Below, piece by piece: positions 7,945 through 16,051 of a stretch of DNA of 64,000 nt. The notes beneath the pieces were generated by a model. The model worked only from the letters and a program-made list of their open reading frames with translations, had not been told where the DNA came from and made no database searches. The stretch is from contig CADBZW010000011.1 in assembly GCA_902799345.1 (NCBI GenBank), positions 1 through 64,000 of the forward strand, given 5' to 3'. The position numbers were made by a program, and so were the translations under genes. This stretch comes from an uncultured Bacteroidia bacterium (GTDB taxonomy: Bacteria > Bacteroidota > Bacteroidia > Bacteroidales > F082). Positions within the stretch are counted from its first letter, which is position 1, and every line of letters begins with the position of its first letter.

Positions 7945-8469
7945 ATGAAACCATCAGAAATAAACCAACCCCTGAGTGAAAGGCAGCAGAAGGTAGTAGA
8001 CACCCTGCTCGGTCTCGGCATCGACTTCGACATCAAGTTCCACCCGCCGTTGGGTTCCATCGAGGAGTCGTTGGCTTACTGGGGCAAGTTCGAGGCCACG
8101 CACTGCAAGAACCTGTTTTTCAGGAACCACAAGGGCAACAAGCACTACCTCGTCATCTTCGAGTGCATGCACCAGATGGACATCCACGACCTTGAGCAGC
8201 GTCTGCACCAAGGCAAGTTGACCTTCGCCTCGGAGGCCCGCATGGAGAAATACCTCGGCCTGAAGCCCGGCAGCGTCTCCCCTTTCGGTCTCATCAACGA
8301 CGTGAACCACGAGGTACACCTCTTCATCGACAAAAACCTATTGAATGCCCCTCGCCTGAGCTTCCATCCCAATGACAACACGGGGACGGTGATTATTAGC
8401 CGCGAGGATTTTATAAAGTTTTTGGAGGCTATGGGGAATTCTTATGAGTTTATTGAGTTGTATGATTGA
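7945..8469 (+). CDS. YbaK/ProX-type aminoacyl-tRNA deacylase (prolyl-tRNA editing domain protein)
   Basis: The 174-residue protein matches the free-standing editing-domain family related to YbaK and PrdX/ProX. Such proteins hydrolyse mischarged tRNA, for example Ala-tRNA(Pro), in the cytoplasm. Family features visible are the N-terminal helix, FHPPLGSIEES, the CKNLFFRNHKG strand that holds the conserved lysine, and the glycine-rich LGLKPGSVSPFGL loop near residues 105-118, then the HPNDNTGTVIIS end. The exact tRNA substrate is an inference from the family. It lies downstream of uvrA but is separated by the dispersed element, and ends at a strong terminator. Confidence 0.85.
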   Translation: MKPSEINQPLSERQQKVVDTLLGLGIDFDIKFHPPLGSIEESLAYWGKFEATHCKNLFFRNHKGNKHYLVIFECMHQMDIHDLEQRLHQGKLTFASEARMEKYLGLKPGSVSPFGLINDVNHEVHLFIDKNLLNAPRLSFHPNDNTGTVIISREDFIKFLEAMGNSYEFIELYD

Positions 8470-8481
8470 TGGGTACGTAAG

Positions 8482-8520
8482 AAAAAGGGCATACCTGATC
8501 AAATAAGGTATGCCCTTTTT
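8482..8520. terminator. Strong bidirectional terminator
   Basis: AAAAAGGGCATACCT pairs perfectly with AGGTATGCCCTTTTT around a 9-nt loop. It lies between two convergent genes and serves both. Confidence 0.9.
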
Positions 8521-8531
8521 CAAAAATATAG

Positions 8532-9938
8532 TTAATCTTCTATACGCGTCACTTTGTTGCCATAGAAATAAACTCTCGTTTTGTAATCATAGCACCAAAC
8601 CTCACTTTGCCCAAGCGAAGTCGTTGTACGATATGTGTTTATTGGTGCCCCCCATGCGTCACGGCACATTTCTTTAGTCATACCGACAGCAACTTGTTTA
8701 TTAGCAACAAATTCTCCAAATGGTGAGCCGTATTTTGCAATCATGTGTTTTTTGTATTCAGCCTCTTTGTTTTCCTTTTCTTTTTGATCGCGTTGCTGTT
8801 GCAATTTCAATTCTTCTTTCACCTGCTCGTTCATCTTTTTTGCTCTTGCTTCTATGGTTTTCCAATTATTCTCTTCTATTATCAAGGCAATTTCATTATC
8901 ATAATAATCTGCTCTTTTATCATAGCCAACTTTCAACACAGGAATATCCATCATATTGTTGTACTTTTTTACAATAATTGACCAATCGCTTGGTCGTTGG
9001 TCCTGTGCAACTTTTACAATCTCCTTTGAAGAATATGTAAAATATATGCTATTCGCTTTCAACGCAAATGTCCCAGTTTTTTCCCCTTTTAATACTATAT
9101 AAAAACGACAATCTCTCAGAACGGCATCAACTACTTCAAATTTTTCGTCATCCAGTTTCACCAAGTCTCCCGTTATACCATCTTTTATTATCTCTACCTT
9201 TCTCACCATCTTCATATCCACCAATCCTCCTCCATCATATTTTTTTAGAACTACTTCTTTTCCAATAAAAGCAACAAGTTGATTATAGTATCTCAATAGT
9301 AATACATTGTCATCAAAATGCTGATCATCTACATAATAAATGGTATTATCATCATCCAAAGGCGTTAGCGCAATTTGATTTAAAAAATAACCTACTAGTT
9401 CATATGTTTCAAATCTATCTCCCGAAACAAACAAACGCTCTTTAAGTTTACGAATTGAACCATTATCATCATCATAATAACCCAAATCACTATATGACCT
9501 CATCCCAGCTGCAATTCTAATGGAATCAGCACCTTCTGTGCAAAACACATAACCAGAAATCACGTAATAGCCCGGAGGTATTACCGTCATTTCTGTTCCA
9601 ACATTGTTTTTTATGGTAAATGAATAGCTCCTATAATTTGTAGGCCGTTTTATCTCTTCACATATATAAACAGTGTCACCCGTTAAATTCACATATTTAT
9701 TTTCATATCCTAAATCAACGAAACTGGGGAACATTCTAGAAAAGCGTTCTATAGGCGAAACAGCAGGAAAGTATTTGTCGAAATCCACATTTCGATCATA
9801 ATAACTCTTTGATTCCATCAGTTTTTGGGAATAATCATCTCCTGCAATTTTAATTTGAGCTATTGCAGTATTGCCACTGCTTAGAAGTGTTACCAATAGA
9901 AAGGCAACAATCCATTTGGTTGTGTTTGTAGTTTTCAT
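8532..9938 (-). CDS. Secreted protein of unknown function with BamE/SmpA-like C-terminus
   Basis: The 468-residue protein begins with a signal peptide (hydrophobic residues about 8-27, cleavage likely after AIAQ or AIA). The long middle part is not recognisable to me. Residues about 355-400 are a charged, helical, possibly coiled segment rich in K, E and Q. The last 60 residues (VGMTKEMCRDAWGAP, then EVWCYDYKTRVYFYGNKV) look like the small outer-membrane lipoprotein A/BamE fold used in several envelope proteins. The sequence is clearly richer in A and T than the flanking genes. It follows the P-loop gene with 7 bp between, so both are probably co-transcribed. No function is assigned. Confidence 0.75.
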   Translation of the reverse strand: MKTTNTTKWIVAFLLVTLLSSGNTAIAQIKIAGDDYSQKLMESKSYYDRNVDFDKYFPAVSPIERFSRMFPSFVDLGYENKYVNLTGDTVYICEEIKRPTNYRSYSFTIKNNVGTEMTVIPPGYYVISGYVFCTEGADSIRIAAGMRSYSDLGYYDDDNGSIRKLKERLFVSGDRFETYELVGYFLNQIALTPLDDDNTIYYVDDQHFDDNVLLLRYYNQLVAFIGKEVVLKKYDGGGLVDMKMVRKVEIIKDGITGDLVKLDDEKFEVVDAVLRDCRFYIVLKGEKTGTFALKANSIYFTYSSKEIVKVAQDQRPSDWSIIVKKYNNMMDIPVLKVGYDKRADYYDNEIALIIEENNWKTIEARAKKMNEQVKEELKLQQQRDQKEKENKEAEYKKHMIAKYGSPFGEFVANKQVAVGMTKEMCRDAWGAPINTYRTTTSLGQSEVWCYDYKTRVYFYGNKVTRIED

Positions 9939-9945
9939 AAGACAT

Positions 9946-10398
9946 TTATTTGTTTAAAATTGTATTCACTATTTTCTCAACAATACCTTGTTTTATTTCC
10001 ATGACCCCGTCTTGGTCTTCAATATATTCTATCCAAAACTCGTTTTCTGGTTTCATAATATCGCTGTAGTTCTCTTTCAGCATTCTGTAAGTCGAACCTT
10101 CACGGTCATAAGCTCTTGCACATACGACCATGATATCGGGACGATACTCGTATAGTAACTCTTTCATTTCAGTGGCAACAGAATCATCGTCATCACCAGC
10201 TGAAATAATAGCTATTCGTTTTTTGCCAATGTCAATTACTGACCTAAAATCAATAACATCTTTCCATACTGGTAAATAATCTCCGTTCGTTTTTAATAGT
10301 CTTATTGCAGTACTGCGACCAACTAATGCATTGTGAAGCATTGTCGCAGTTGTCGTTTTGCCATCGCTTTGGCGGCCTCTGATAATAATTAATTCCAT
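9946..10398 (-). CDS. Small P-loop NTPase of unknown function
   Basis: The 150-residue protein starts with a strand and a Walker A motif, IIIRGRQSDGKTTT (residues about 4-17). A second strand RIAIISAGDDDDSV near residues 60-73 carries acidic residues, and YRPDIMVVCARAY follows, as in nucleotide-kinase or KAP/SIMIBI-type P-loop folds. No membrane segment is seen. It is AT-rich and placed 7 bp upstream of the secreted BamE-like gene, so the two form a putative operon. I do not recognise the family; a kinase or small GTPase-like role is only an inference. Confidence 0.7.
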   Translation of the reverse strand: MELIIIRGRQSDGKTTTATMLHNALVGRSTAIRLLKTNGDYLPVWKDVIDFRSVIDIGKKRIAIISAGDDDDSVATEMKELLYEYRPDIMVVCARAYDREGSTYRMLKENYSDIMKPENEFWIEYIEDQDGVMEIKQGIVEKIVNTILNK

Positions 10399-10829
10399 AT
10401 TGTTGGGTATTTATAAAATTGTCTTGTATATCAATTCTAATTATGAACATGAAGATATCTTTATAGGCAAAAAGAAAGGCGCAAATTCCTTCCGTTATGT
10501 ATTACCTTATTCACATGACAGGTGCTGGTTTAACCTTTGGAGCAAATAAGATACGGAATAATTCACGCCATTGCGTGAACCCTCTGCATCCCATTCCCGC
10601 TCCATAAAAGTTACCAGCTTTGTCATGTGGGAACAAGAGCATCAAGCTCAATATGTTATGTAAGTTATGTCTTCTTTATGCCATAGTTTTCCTTTTAAAT
10701 TCGGGTGTAAAATTACACAAATATTTCATTCCTCTGTAATCATTCTTCTTTTTTTATTTCCTCGCCATCCAAAAACAAATCCCCTTCTCCCTGTGCAATC
10801 TGTTTGGCGTTCATCGGTGTGCTTGTCAT
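10399..10829. other. Gene-poor interval with a short hairpin and possible gene remnants
   Basis: No convincing gene is present. On the minus strand two overlapping short frames lie at about 10507-10640: one of 39 codons beginning MTKLVTFMEREWDAEG and one of 43 codons beginning MLLFPHDKAGNFYGAG. Both could be decayed coding sequence. A perfect hairpin TTCACGC-CATT-GCGTGAA is at 10562-10579. The remainder is AT-rich and must contain the promoter of the P-loop gene, but I see no clear -7 box. Confidence 0.4.
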
Positions 10830-11603
10830 TTATTTCTCTTTATTTGAATCCTCCAATATCGTCGCAATCATTTGAGAATACTCCTGACCCATAGGCAATT
10901 CCATCTCCAAATGCAATGCTTGCCTAACGAAAAACGTGGTTTCTTTGGTCATGGGATTGAAGCCCTGGCGCTGTTCGTCACGGTAATACATGCCCACACC
11001 GCGTTTTTGCCACAAAGGGAGGTCGTTGTAGTTGATGCCCCGCTCAAACAGGATTTCGTTCTTTTCACCGTTTGATATGCCCGACATCCGTTTCTGTGCC
11101 TCATCAGCCGAAACACCTTCTTTCCGCAATGTCCAGTAACAGTATGAATTAAGCGAATTGCGGTGGGCATCCTCTTGCCGCCATCTGAAATAGTCAACCA
11201 CATTCTCGGCGGTTGGCAACGGAACAAGACGGCAGTCAAACACAGCAGCTTTACCCATTTGCATAGAGAACGCCACAGAAGCTTCGGCGGCGAGAATGGA
11301 TATCAACTTTCGTTCCTTCCTCCCGAAAGTATCATCTTTCAGATGGAACAACAGCGAGATTTCGTCACTTTGTGTGTAGCCATACACCATGCGAAAACCG
11401 CAGTCCATCAGGTGTTTGGTGGTTTCAATCATGGCATCACGAAACTTGGTGTCGAAAGGCTTCTCCAAGTTCCATTCCTTTTTGGTAAGCCGCGTAAAGC
11501 CATGACCATCAAGGCGTGCCACGACATATATTCCTTCCAGCATTGTCCTGTCAAGCGACTGCTCGAAACGACTCATCTGTTTGTCAAGAGTATCGAAGTC
11601 CAT
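10830..11603 (-). CDS. Thg1-like protein (3'-5' RNA polymerase, tRNA(His) guanylyltransferase family)
   Basis: The family adds nucleotides to the 5' end of RNA in the 3'-5' direction; bacterial Thg1-like proteins repair 5'-truncated tRNAs (established for the family). The 257-residue protein has the palm motif ARLDGHGFTRLTK with Asp32 and YGYTQSDEISLLF with Asp80-Glu81, matching the two metal-binding sites, and the conserved DAHRNSLNSYCYWTLR segment. I chose the ATG at 11603: homologs as I recall them begin here, and GGGAG lies 6 nt upstream. An in-frame ATG at 11651 overlaps the upstream stop codon as ATGA and would add 16 residues. It is the second gene of an operon with an AlbA_2 protein. 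Confidence 0.9.
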   Translation of the reverse strand: MDFDTLDKQMSRFEQSLDRTMLEGIYVVARLDGHGFTRLTKKEWNLEKPFDTKFRDAMIETTKHLMDCGFRMVYGYTQSDEISLLFHLKDDTFGRKERKLISILAAEASVAFSMQMGKAAVFDCRLVPLPTAENVVDYFRWRQEDAHRNSLNSYCYWTLRKEGVSADEAQKRMSGISNGEKNEILFERGINYNDLPLWQKRGVGMYYRDEQRQGFNPMTKETTFFVRQALHLEMELPMGQEYSQMIATILEDSNKEK

Positions 11604-11647
11604 ATTATTCTCCCGTTTGCTTATGTTGGATTTATTCTGCTTGGCGT

Positions 11648-13036
11648 TCATGGTTTCTCAATCACTTCCCAATGGCCGCCTTTTTGTGGGCCTACACGTC
11701 GAATGCGCCCTGTTGCTTGTAGATTATGCAAATGTTTCGCGATACCGCTAAGTGCCATATCAAGTTCTTTCGCTATGGCCCGCGAAGTGATTCGAGGATT
11801 GCTCAAAATAAGTTGAATGATTTTGTCTTTTGTGTTTTCTGCACCACTTTCTGTACCACTTTCTGTACCACTTTCTGTTTCCTGACCACTTTTCTGCGAT
11901 GTGCCATTATTAATCGCCACAAATCGCTCCCTTGGGATGGTCGCCAACATGCCGCCACGCACCTGCTCGAATGTGGGGAATTGCAACTTCTCACTCTCAA
12001 ACGCCTTGCGTATCTTCTCATAACCTCGCCCCCACGCCTCAATGAAGCCCGCCAGATAAAACACCTTGGCAATAAGCATGTTGCGCGGACGGGAGTCGTG
12101 CTCGGCCATCAAGGTTTCAACAGTAAAGCCTTCAGGCAATGTGCCAATGTTCCACAGCTCAACACGGTCGTCCCAAACCCGCATCTGAATGAAAGTGCCT
12201 GTGTAGTCTTTATGTACGATGGCGTTACAGATGATTTCACGCAAGCCATCCTCGGGAATTTCAAGAGGTTCCTTGCGAAACAATCCCTCGTAGTGTATGG
12301 GCGAAACAAGATATTTGCTTCTCAACGTGGAAATCACCCTGTCGGGCATCATAATCAGCGGACAGATAATATTGTCTTGGATGATCAGATTGTCGCGACT
12401 CACCTGAAAACGCCCTATTCTGAAAATGGCACTCATGTTCCATCGTTCAATGTCCTTGCCAAAAAGAAGCAGTGCAGCCATCGTCAGATGTCCCTGTTCA
12501 TCAATGAGTTTCAAGTTGCGAAGGATTTTCTCTGTGCTGTCATTGCGTGTTTCCGGTTCAATACGTTGGGCCTCTATCGCGTGTCGCATGAAATAGTCAA
12601 CGGCTTCGCGATCAATGTCCTCAATAGTCGCATTGGGCTGAATCACAGCATCCCACGACAAGTTCATCTTCCGCAACAAGAAAGTTTGCAGCGCACTGCC
12701 GTTCATCTCTTGTAGTGTAGTACCTGAACGGTAATAGTACTTGCCACGATAGGAAACGGGCTGCTCCGAAGCGGAAACGCTGATGGATAGATATTCCTTA
12801 CCATCTTCTGCCAACAAATTGACAGTGGCAAGCAACCCCATTGTCTGATTGATGAGATTGGGCAACTTCTCAAGCAGTTGCTTGGCGTTTTCAATGCCAA
12901 CCACATTTCCTTTGTCATCCATACCAATATACAACGTGCCGCCTTGCGCATTGGCAAAGCCACACAATTCGGCAAGAAAATCATCGCGCCATTGCCGCTT
13001 GAATTCTATGTTTTGGGTTTCCTTCATAGGAGTCAT
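11648..13036 (-). CDS. Schlafen-type AlbA_2 domain protein with HATPase-like middle and winged-helix tail
   Basis: The 462-residue protein has three parts. Residues about 5-120 form an AlbA_2 (Schlafen-core) domain with E6-x4-E11-F-K13 and FANAQGGTLYIGMDD. About 180-370 is the HATPase_c_4-like region with LREIICNAIVHKDYTG. About 400-462 is a winged helix (ITSRAIAKELDMALSGIAKHL). Between the last two lies a low-complexity linker with repeated ESGT. In bacteria such proteins are annotated as ATP-binding regulators; in mammalian Schlafens the same core with paired glutamates is an RNase acting on tRNA or rRNA. The start (13036, or 13027) is set by a TAGTTTTG box 12 bp upstream. The stop overlaps the possible Thg1-like start at 11651. 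Confidence 0.85.
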   Translation of the reverse strand: MTPMKETQNIEFKRQWRDDFLAELCGFANAQGGTLYIGMDDKGNVVGIENAKQLLEKLPNLINQTMGLLATVNLLAEDGKEYLSISVSASEQPVSYRGKYYYRSGTTLQEMNGSALQTFLLRKMNLSWDAVIQPNATIEDIDREAVDYFMRHAIEAQRIEPETRNDSTEKILRNLKLIDEQGHLTMAALLLFGKDIERWNMSAIFRIGRFQVSRDNLIIQDNIICPLIMMPDRVISTLRSKYLVSPIHYEGLFRKEPLEIPEDGLREIICNAIVHKDYTGTFIQMRVWDDRVELWNIGTLPEGFTVETLMAEHDSRPRNMLIAKVFYLAGFIEAWGRGYEKIRKAFESEKLQFPTFEQVRGGMLATIPRERFVAINNGTSQKSGQETESGTESGTESGAENTKDKIIQLILSNPRITSRAIAKELDMALSGIAKHLHNLQATGRIRRVGPQKGGHWEVIEKP

Positions 13037-13048
13037 ATTTGCAAATTG

Positions 13049-13056
13049 CAAAACTA
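13049..13056 (-). promoter_or_regulatory. -7 promoter box for the AlbA_2/Thg1 operon
   Basis: TAGTTTTG followed by C on the minus strand, 12 bp before the ATG at 13036, so the leader is only a few bases long. Confidence 0.55.
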
Positions 13057-13157
13057 CAAATTTTCCTCCATCCATTGCCAAATGATGCTTTTTTCCATAA
13101 TTTTGCACTTGAATTGCAATCTTAAATCTTGAATCTTGATTTTTAAATCCTAAATCC

Positions 13158-13904
13158 ATGAATACCGAAAAAATCAAACAAGCCGCCGAGATCCTCTCCA
13201 AAGCGAAGAACATCGTGGGCTTCACCGGCGCAGGCACTTCCGCCGAGAGCGGCATCCCGCCTTTCCGTGGCGAGGGCGGTATCTGGAACCAGTATGACCC
13301 TAACTCCTTGGACATCGACTTCTACTACCGCCACACCAAGGAGTCGTGGAAGATCATCCGTGAGGTGTTCTATAACTTCTTCAGCAACAAGGACATCAAA
13401 CCCAATCCTGGGCATCTTATCCTGGCCAAATGGGAGAAGGAAGGCCGGCTGAGCAGCGTCATCACGCAGAACATCGATGACCTGCACACCGTGGCGGGTA
13501 ACACGGTTGTGTATGAGTTCCATGGCAACATGTCGCGCTTCGTGTGCACAAAATGCGGCCACAAGGTCGACGCCAAGAGCCTGACACTCACCGAGGAACC
13601 GCCCCGTTGCCCCCAATGCGGAGGACTGATGAAGCCCGACTTCATCTTCTTTGGCGAAGGTATCCCTGAAGACGCTTACTATGGTTCAGTGCGTGCTGCC
13701 GAGAACTGCGACGCTTTTGTCATCATCGGCACTTCGGGACAGGTCAGTCCGGCCAATATGATTCCTGGCATCGCCAAACGCAACGGTGCCAAGATCATCG
13801 AAATCAATATGGAGCCTTCGACTTATACGAACTATATCACGGATATCTATCTTGAAGGCAAATCCGGCGAGATCCTGCCAGCAATCGATGCTTTGATGAA
13901 ATAG
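13158..13904 (+). CDS. cobB: NAD-dependent protein deacylase, sirtuin (CobB/SIR2 family)
   Basis: Sirtuins remove acyl groups from protein lysines using NAD+. This 248-residue, cytoplasmic-type protein has the full set of motifs: NAD-binding GAGTSAESGIPPFRG at residues 24-38, TQNIDDLH near 110, catalytic His about 122 in FHGN, four zinc cysteines (CTKC near 130 and CPQC about 20 residues later), GTSGQVSPA and the terminal NAD-binding EINMEPS. The length is normal for bacterial CobB. It is transcribed away from the AlbA_2 operon across a 121-bp AT-rich interval containing repeated ATCTTGA/AAATC pieces. The symbol is a family assignment; substrate preference (acetyl or succinyl) was not determined. 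Confidence 0.93.
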   Translation: MNTEKIKQAAEILSKAKNIVGFTGAGTSAESGIPPFRGEGGIWNQYDPNSLDIDFYYRHTKESWKIIREVFYNFFSNKDIKPNPGHLILAKWEKEGRLSSVITQNIDDLHTVAGNTVVYEFHGNMSRFVCTKCGHKVDAKSLTLTEEPPRCPQCGGLMKPDFIFFGEGIPEDAYYGSVRAAENCDAFVIIGTSGQVSPANMIPGIAKRNGAKIIEINMEPSTYTNYITDIYLEGKSGEILPAIDALMK

Positions 13905-13919
13905 TAGGTGTAATATCCA

Positions 13920-14030
13920 GGTTTTTGAAGGCATGTCATACCGAACGGAGCAGCCCATAGATACGCTCCCTCCTTCGTCGGTCGGTATGACATGGGCTGC
14001 GGAGCGAGTGTATCTATGCCTTCAAAAACC
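13920..14030. repeat. 111-bp inverted-repeat element between convergent genes
   Basis: GGTTTTTGAAGGCAT at 13920-13934 pairs exactly with ATGCCTTCAAAAACC at 14016-14030, and inner arms (ATGTCATACCGA with TCGGTATGACAT; CATAGATACGCTCC with a GGAGCG...ATCTATG stretch) extend the pairing. The right arm includes the stop codon of the UDG-like gene. It may serve as terminator for both genes. Confidence 0.7.
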
Positions 14031-14591
14031 ACCAAACACTGCCTCAAACATCCTGCGATAAGCTTCAACCTTTTTGTCAAATGACAAAGGATAAGCACGT
14101 GAAGATGATGGCAATCTATATAGTGTCAATCCTTCCCTAAGGAGAATCTGATTATTCGGTGAAGGAACCGAATTGGTTTTGAAATATGCACAGACTTCGG
14201 TGGTGGCTTTTTCGCCCGTCGTGGCGATAGTGTGGCATTGAGGCATCTGTTTCAGTAGGGCATCAATATCGGTATGCTCAACAATCTCCAAAAAGGCATC
14301 CGAGGCATTGTCTTTCAGCCTATTGACTGCCGTAGCCGTATCGAACAGTGCTATGCCTTTCTCGTTTAGAAGCGCAATGATTTCGTTCATTTTGAAGCAT
14401 TTGCGATCATTGTCCACGAAATGGTTCTTGTCGCCGAACCAGATCTGCCCTTCGATGCGCCAGTGGTCGTTGATGAAGTTGGGGTAGAAAAAGTCCATGC
14501 ACCAGCGCTTCTTGGGCGGCGGGAAACTGCCGAGGAATAGCACTTTGGCGTTTGATGGTAGGAAAGGTTTTAGTGGGTGTTTTTCTATCAT
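14022..14591 (-). CDS. Uracil-DNA glycosylase superfamily protein
   Basis: The 189-residue protein has the superfamily's active-site strand KVLFLGSFPPPKKRW near residues 16-30 and a late ATTGEKATTEV strand followed by LPSSSRAY near 160, equivalent to the SPSxxR/HPSP region of UDG enzymes. Such enzymes excise uracil or other damaged bases from DNA in base-excision repair. Substrate specificity cannot be read here. It is the last gene of an operon with the M64 peptidase and GH29 fucosidase, 8 bp after the fucosidase stop. The terminal residues and stop lie in an inverted repeat, which may mean that the repeat inserted at and rebuilt the 3' end (inference). Confidence 0.82.
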   Translation of the reverse strand: MIEKHPLKPFLPSNAKVLFLGSFPPPKKRWCMDFFYPNFINDHWRIEGQIWFGDKNHFVDNDRKCFKMNEIIALLNEKGIALFDTATAVNRLKDNASDAFLEIVEHTDIDALLKQMPQCHTIATTGEKATTEVCAYFKTNSVPSPNNQILLREGLTLYRLPSSSRAYPLSFDKKVEAYRRMFEAVFGGF

Positions 14592-14599
14592 ATAATAAC

Positions 14600-16051
14600 T
14601 TATTCTTTTGTTTCTGCTAAATATGCTCCCACACTATTAATGCACAATGTGCCCTTAAATACCTTAAACCTAATTCTTAGCTTATCGGCCTTAACGGTCT
14701 GGAAACGAAGAAGTCGCTTGTAGCCAATGGTGGTCGTTGGCTCGTTGGTTTCGATAGGCAACCATTTGCCATTAAAGTAATAGTCTAAATAAAATGCATC
14801 AACATTCTGTCCTAAAGGAATATACTCTTGCAATAATAATCGGTTGAAAGCCGTAGTTTGAGGAAAATCGAAGATAAGTTCAGCTTGGTGAACTTCGTCC
14901 TCAGTCGCCCAGTAATGGGCGTATTCATTGTTCAACACATTCTTGGCCTTGAACCTGCATCCTCTTGTGTTGCTGGCGGTCACGTTGCAACCTTTCAGCA
15001 GGTTGTCGGCAAAATCTTTTTGCAACTTCTCATGCCATTGTACCGCATTGGCCGAGTCGATACTGGGTATCCTACCCTCTTGATTCACAGGGAAATTAAG
15101 CAAGAGATTGGTGTTATGGCCGACACTTTGGTAATACAAATCCATCAGTTGTTCCACGGTCTTCACATGGTCGTCCTCGCTCTCATGGTAGAACCATCCC
15201 GGACGAATGGAGACATCCACCTCGGCAGGCAGCCAGGCATCACCATCACGATAACCTTGTTGCAAGGCTTTTGTATCGTTAAGCGATTCAAAATCAGTTT
15301 TGTACATACACCACTGCGTGGCGTTGGCCTTGCCTTCCTCGTTGCCTATCCAACGCAAAGTCGGCACCGTACCGCCAAAGATGCTCGCTTCGGGGCTGTA
15401 TTTCCAAACGATTTCCCTTGCCTTCTCATAATCGTAGTATTGCTCTGCTACGATGGAGCGCATCTCGTCGGCGCCTCCATACCATCCTGTACCGCCATTG
15501 GCTCCATCGAACCAGAACTCAAACAAGGGTCCGTAGTTGCTCACAAGTTCCTCAATCTGTTGATGATAGATATCCACATAGCCCTTATAACCATACTCAG
15601 GTTGGTTGCGGTCCCAAGGCGAGAGATACAGTCCAAACTTCAAATTGTGCTTCTTGCATGCCTCCGACAGTTCTTTGACCAAATCCCCTTTTCCATTCTT
15701 GTAATAGGTATTCTTTATGGAATAATCGGTAGTTTCAGTTGGCCAGAGGCAGAATCCGTCGTGGTGTTTTGCGGTTAGGATAACGCCTTTCATTCCAGCA
15801 GCTTTCAAGGTCAAAACCCACTGTTCGCAGTCCAAATGGGTAGGATTGAAGGTGTAGGATGGTGTGTTGCCAAAGCCCCATTCCATGTTATTAAACGTGT
15901 TTAAGCCAAAGTGGATAAACGCATAGTTTTCAAGTTGTTGCCATTCCAGCTGTTGACGACTTGGAATGGGGCCACTTGGCTCGGGACTATGGGCACAAGA
16001 AGCCAACATCAAACAACCCATTATCACCCCTATCAAATGCCTATGATTCAT
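14600..16051 (-). CDS. Alpha-L-fucosidase, glycoside hydrolase family 29, lipoprotein
   Basis: The 483-residue enzyme carries a lipoprotein signal ending in LASC near residue 19. The GH29 barrel follows: FIHFGLNTFNNMEWG near 47, LTAKHHDGFCLWPT near 94-107, and FEFWFDGANGG with the likely nucleophile Asp182. A C-terminal beta domain (residues about 350-480) looks like the discoidin/F5-8 type found in this family. It should release terminal fucose from host or plant glycans at the cell surface or in the periplasm. The ATG overlaps the stop codon of the M64 gene as ATGA (16048-16051), so the genes are translationally coupled. Confidence 0.93.
   Translation of the reverse strand: MNHRHLIGVIMGCLMLASCAHSPEPSGPIPSRQQLEWQQLENYAFIHFGLNTFNNMEWGFGNTPSYTFNPTHLDCEQWVLTLKAAGMKGVILTAKHHDGFCLWPTETTDYSIKNTYYKNGKGDLVKELSEACKKHNLKFGLYLSPWDRNQPEYGYKGYVDIYHQQIEELVSNYGPLFEFWFDGANGGTGWYGGADEMRSIVAEQYYDYEKAREIVWKYSPEASIFGGTVPTLRWIGNEEGKANATQWCMYKTDFESLNDTKALQQGYRDGDAWLPAEVDVSIRPGWFYHESEDDHVKTVEQLMDLYYQSVGHNTNLLLNFPVNQEGRIPSIDSANAVQWHEKLQKDFADNLLKGCNVTASNTRGCRFKAKNVLNNEYAHYWATEDEVHQAELIFDFPQTTAFNRLLLQEYIPLGQNVDAFYLDYYFNGKWLPIETNEPTTTIGYKRLLRFQTVKADKLRIRFKVFKGTLCINSVGAYLAETKE

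Noticed and set aside
11726..12715. Open frame opposite the AlbA_2 gene (329 codons)
   Set aside because: The minus strand has clear AlbA_2, HATPase-like and winged-helix motifs; the opposite frame has none.
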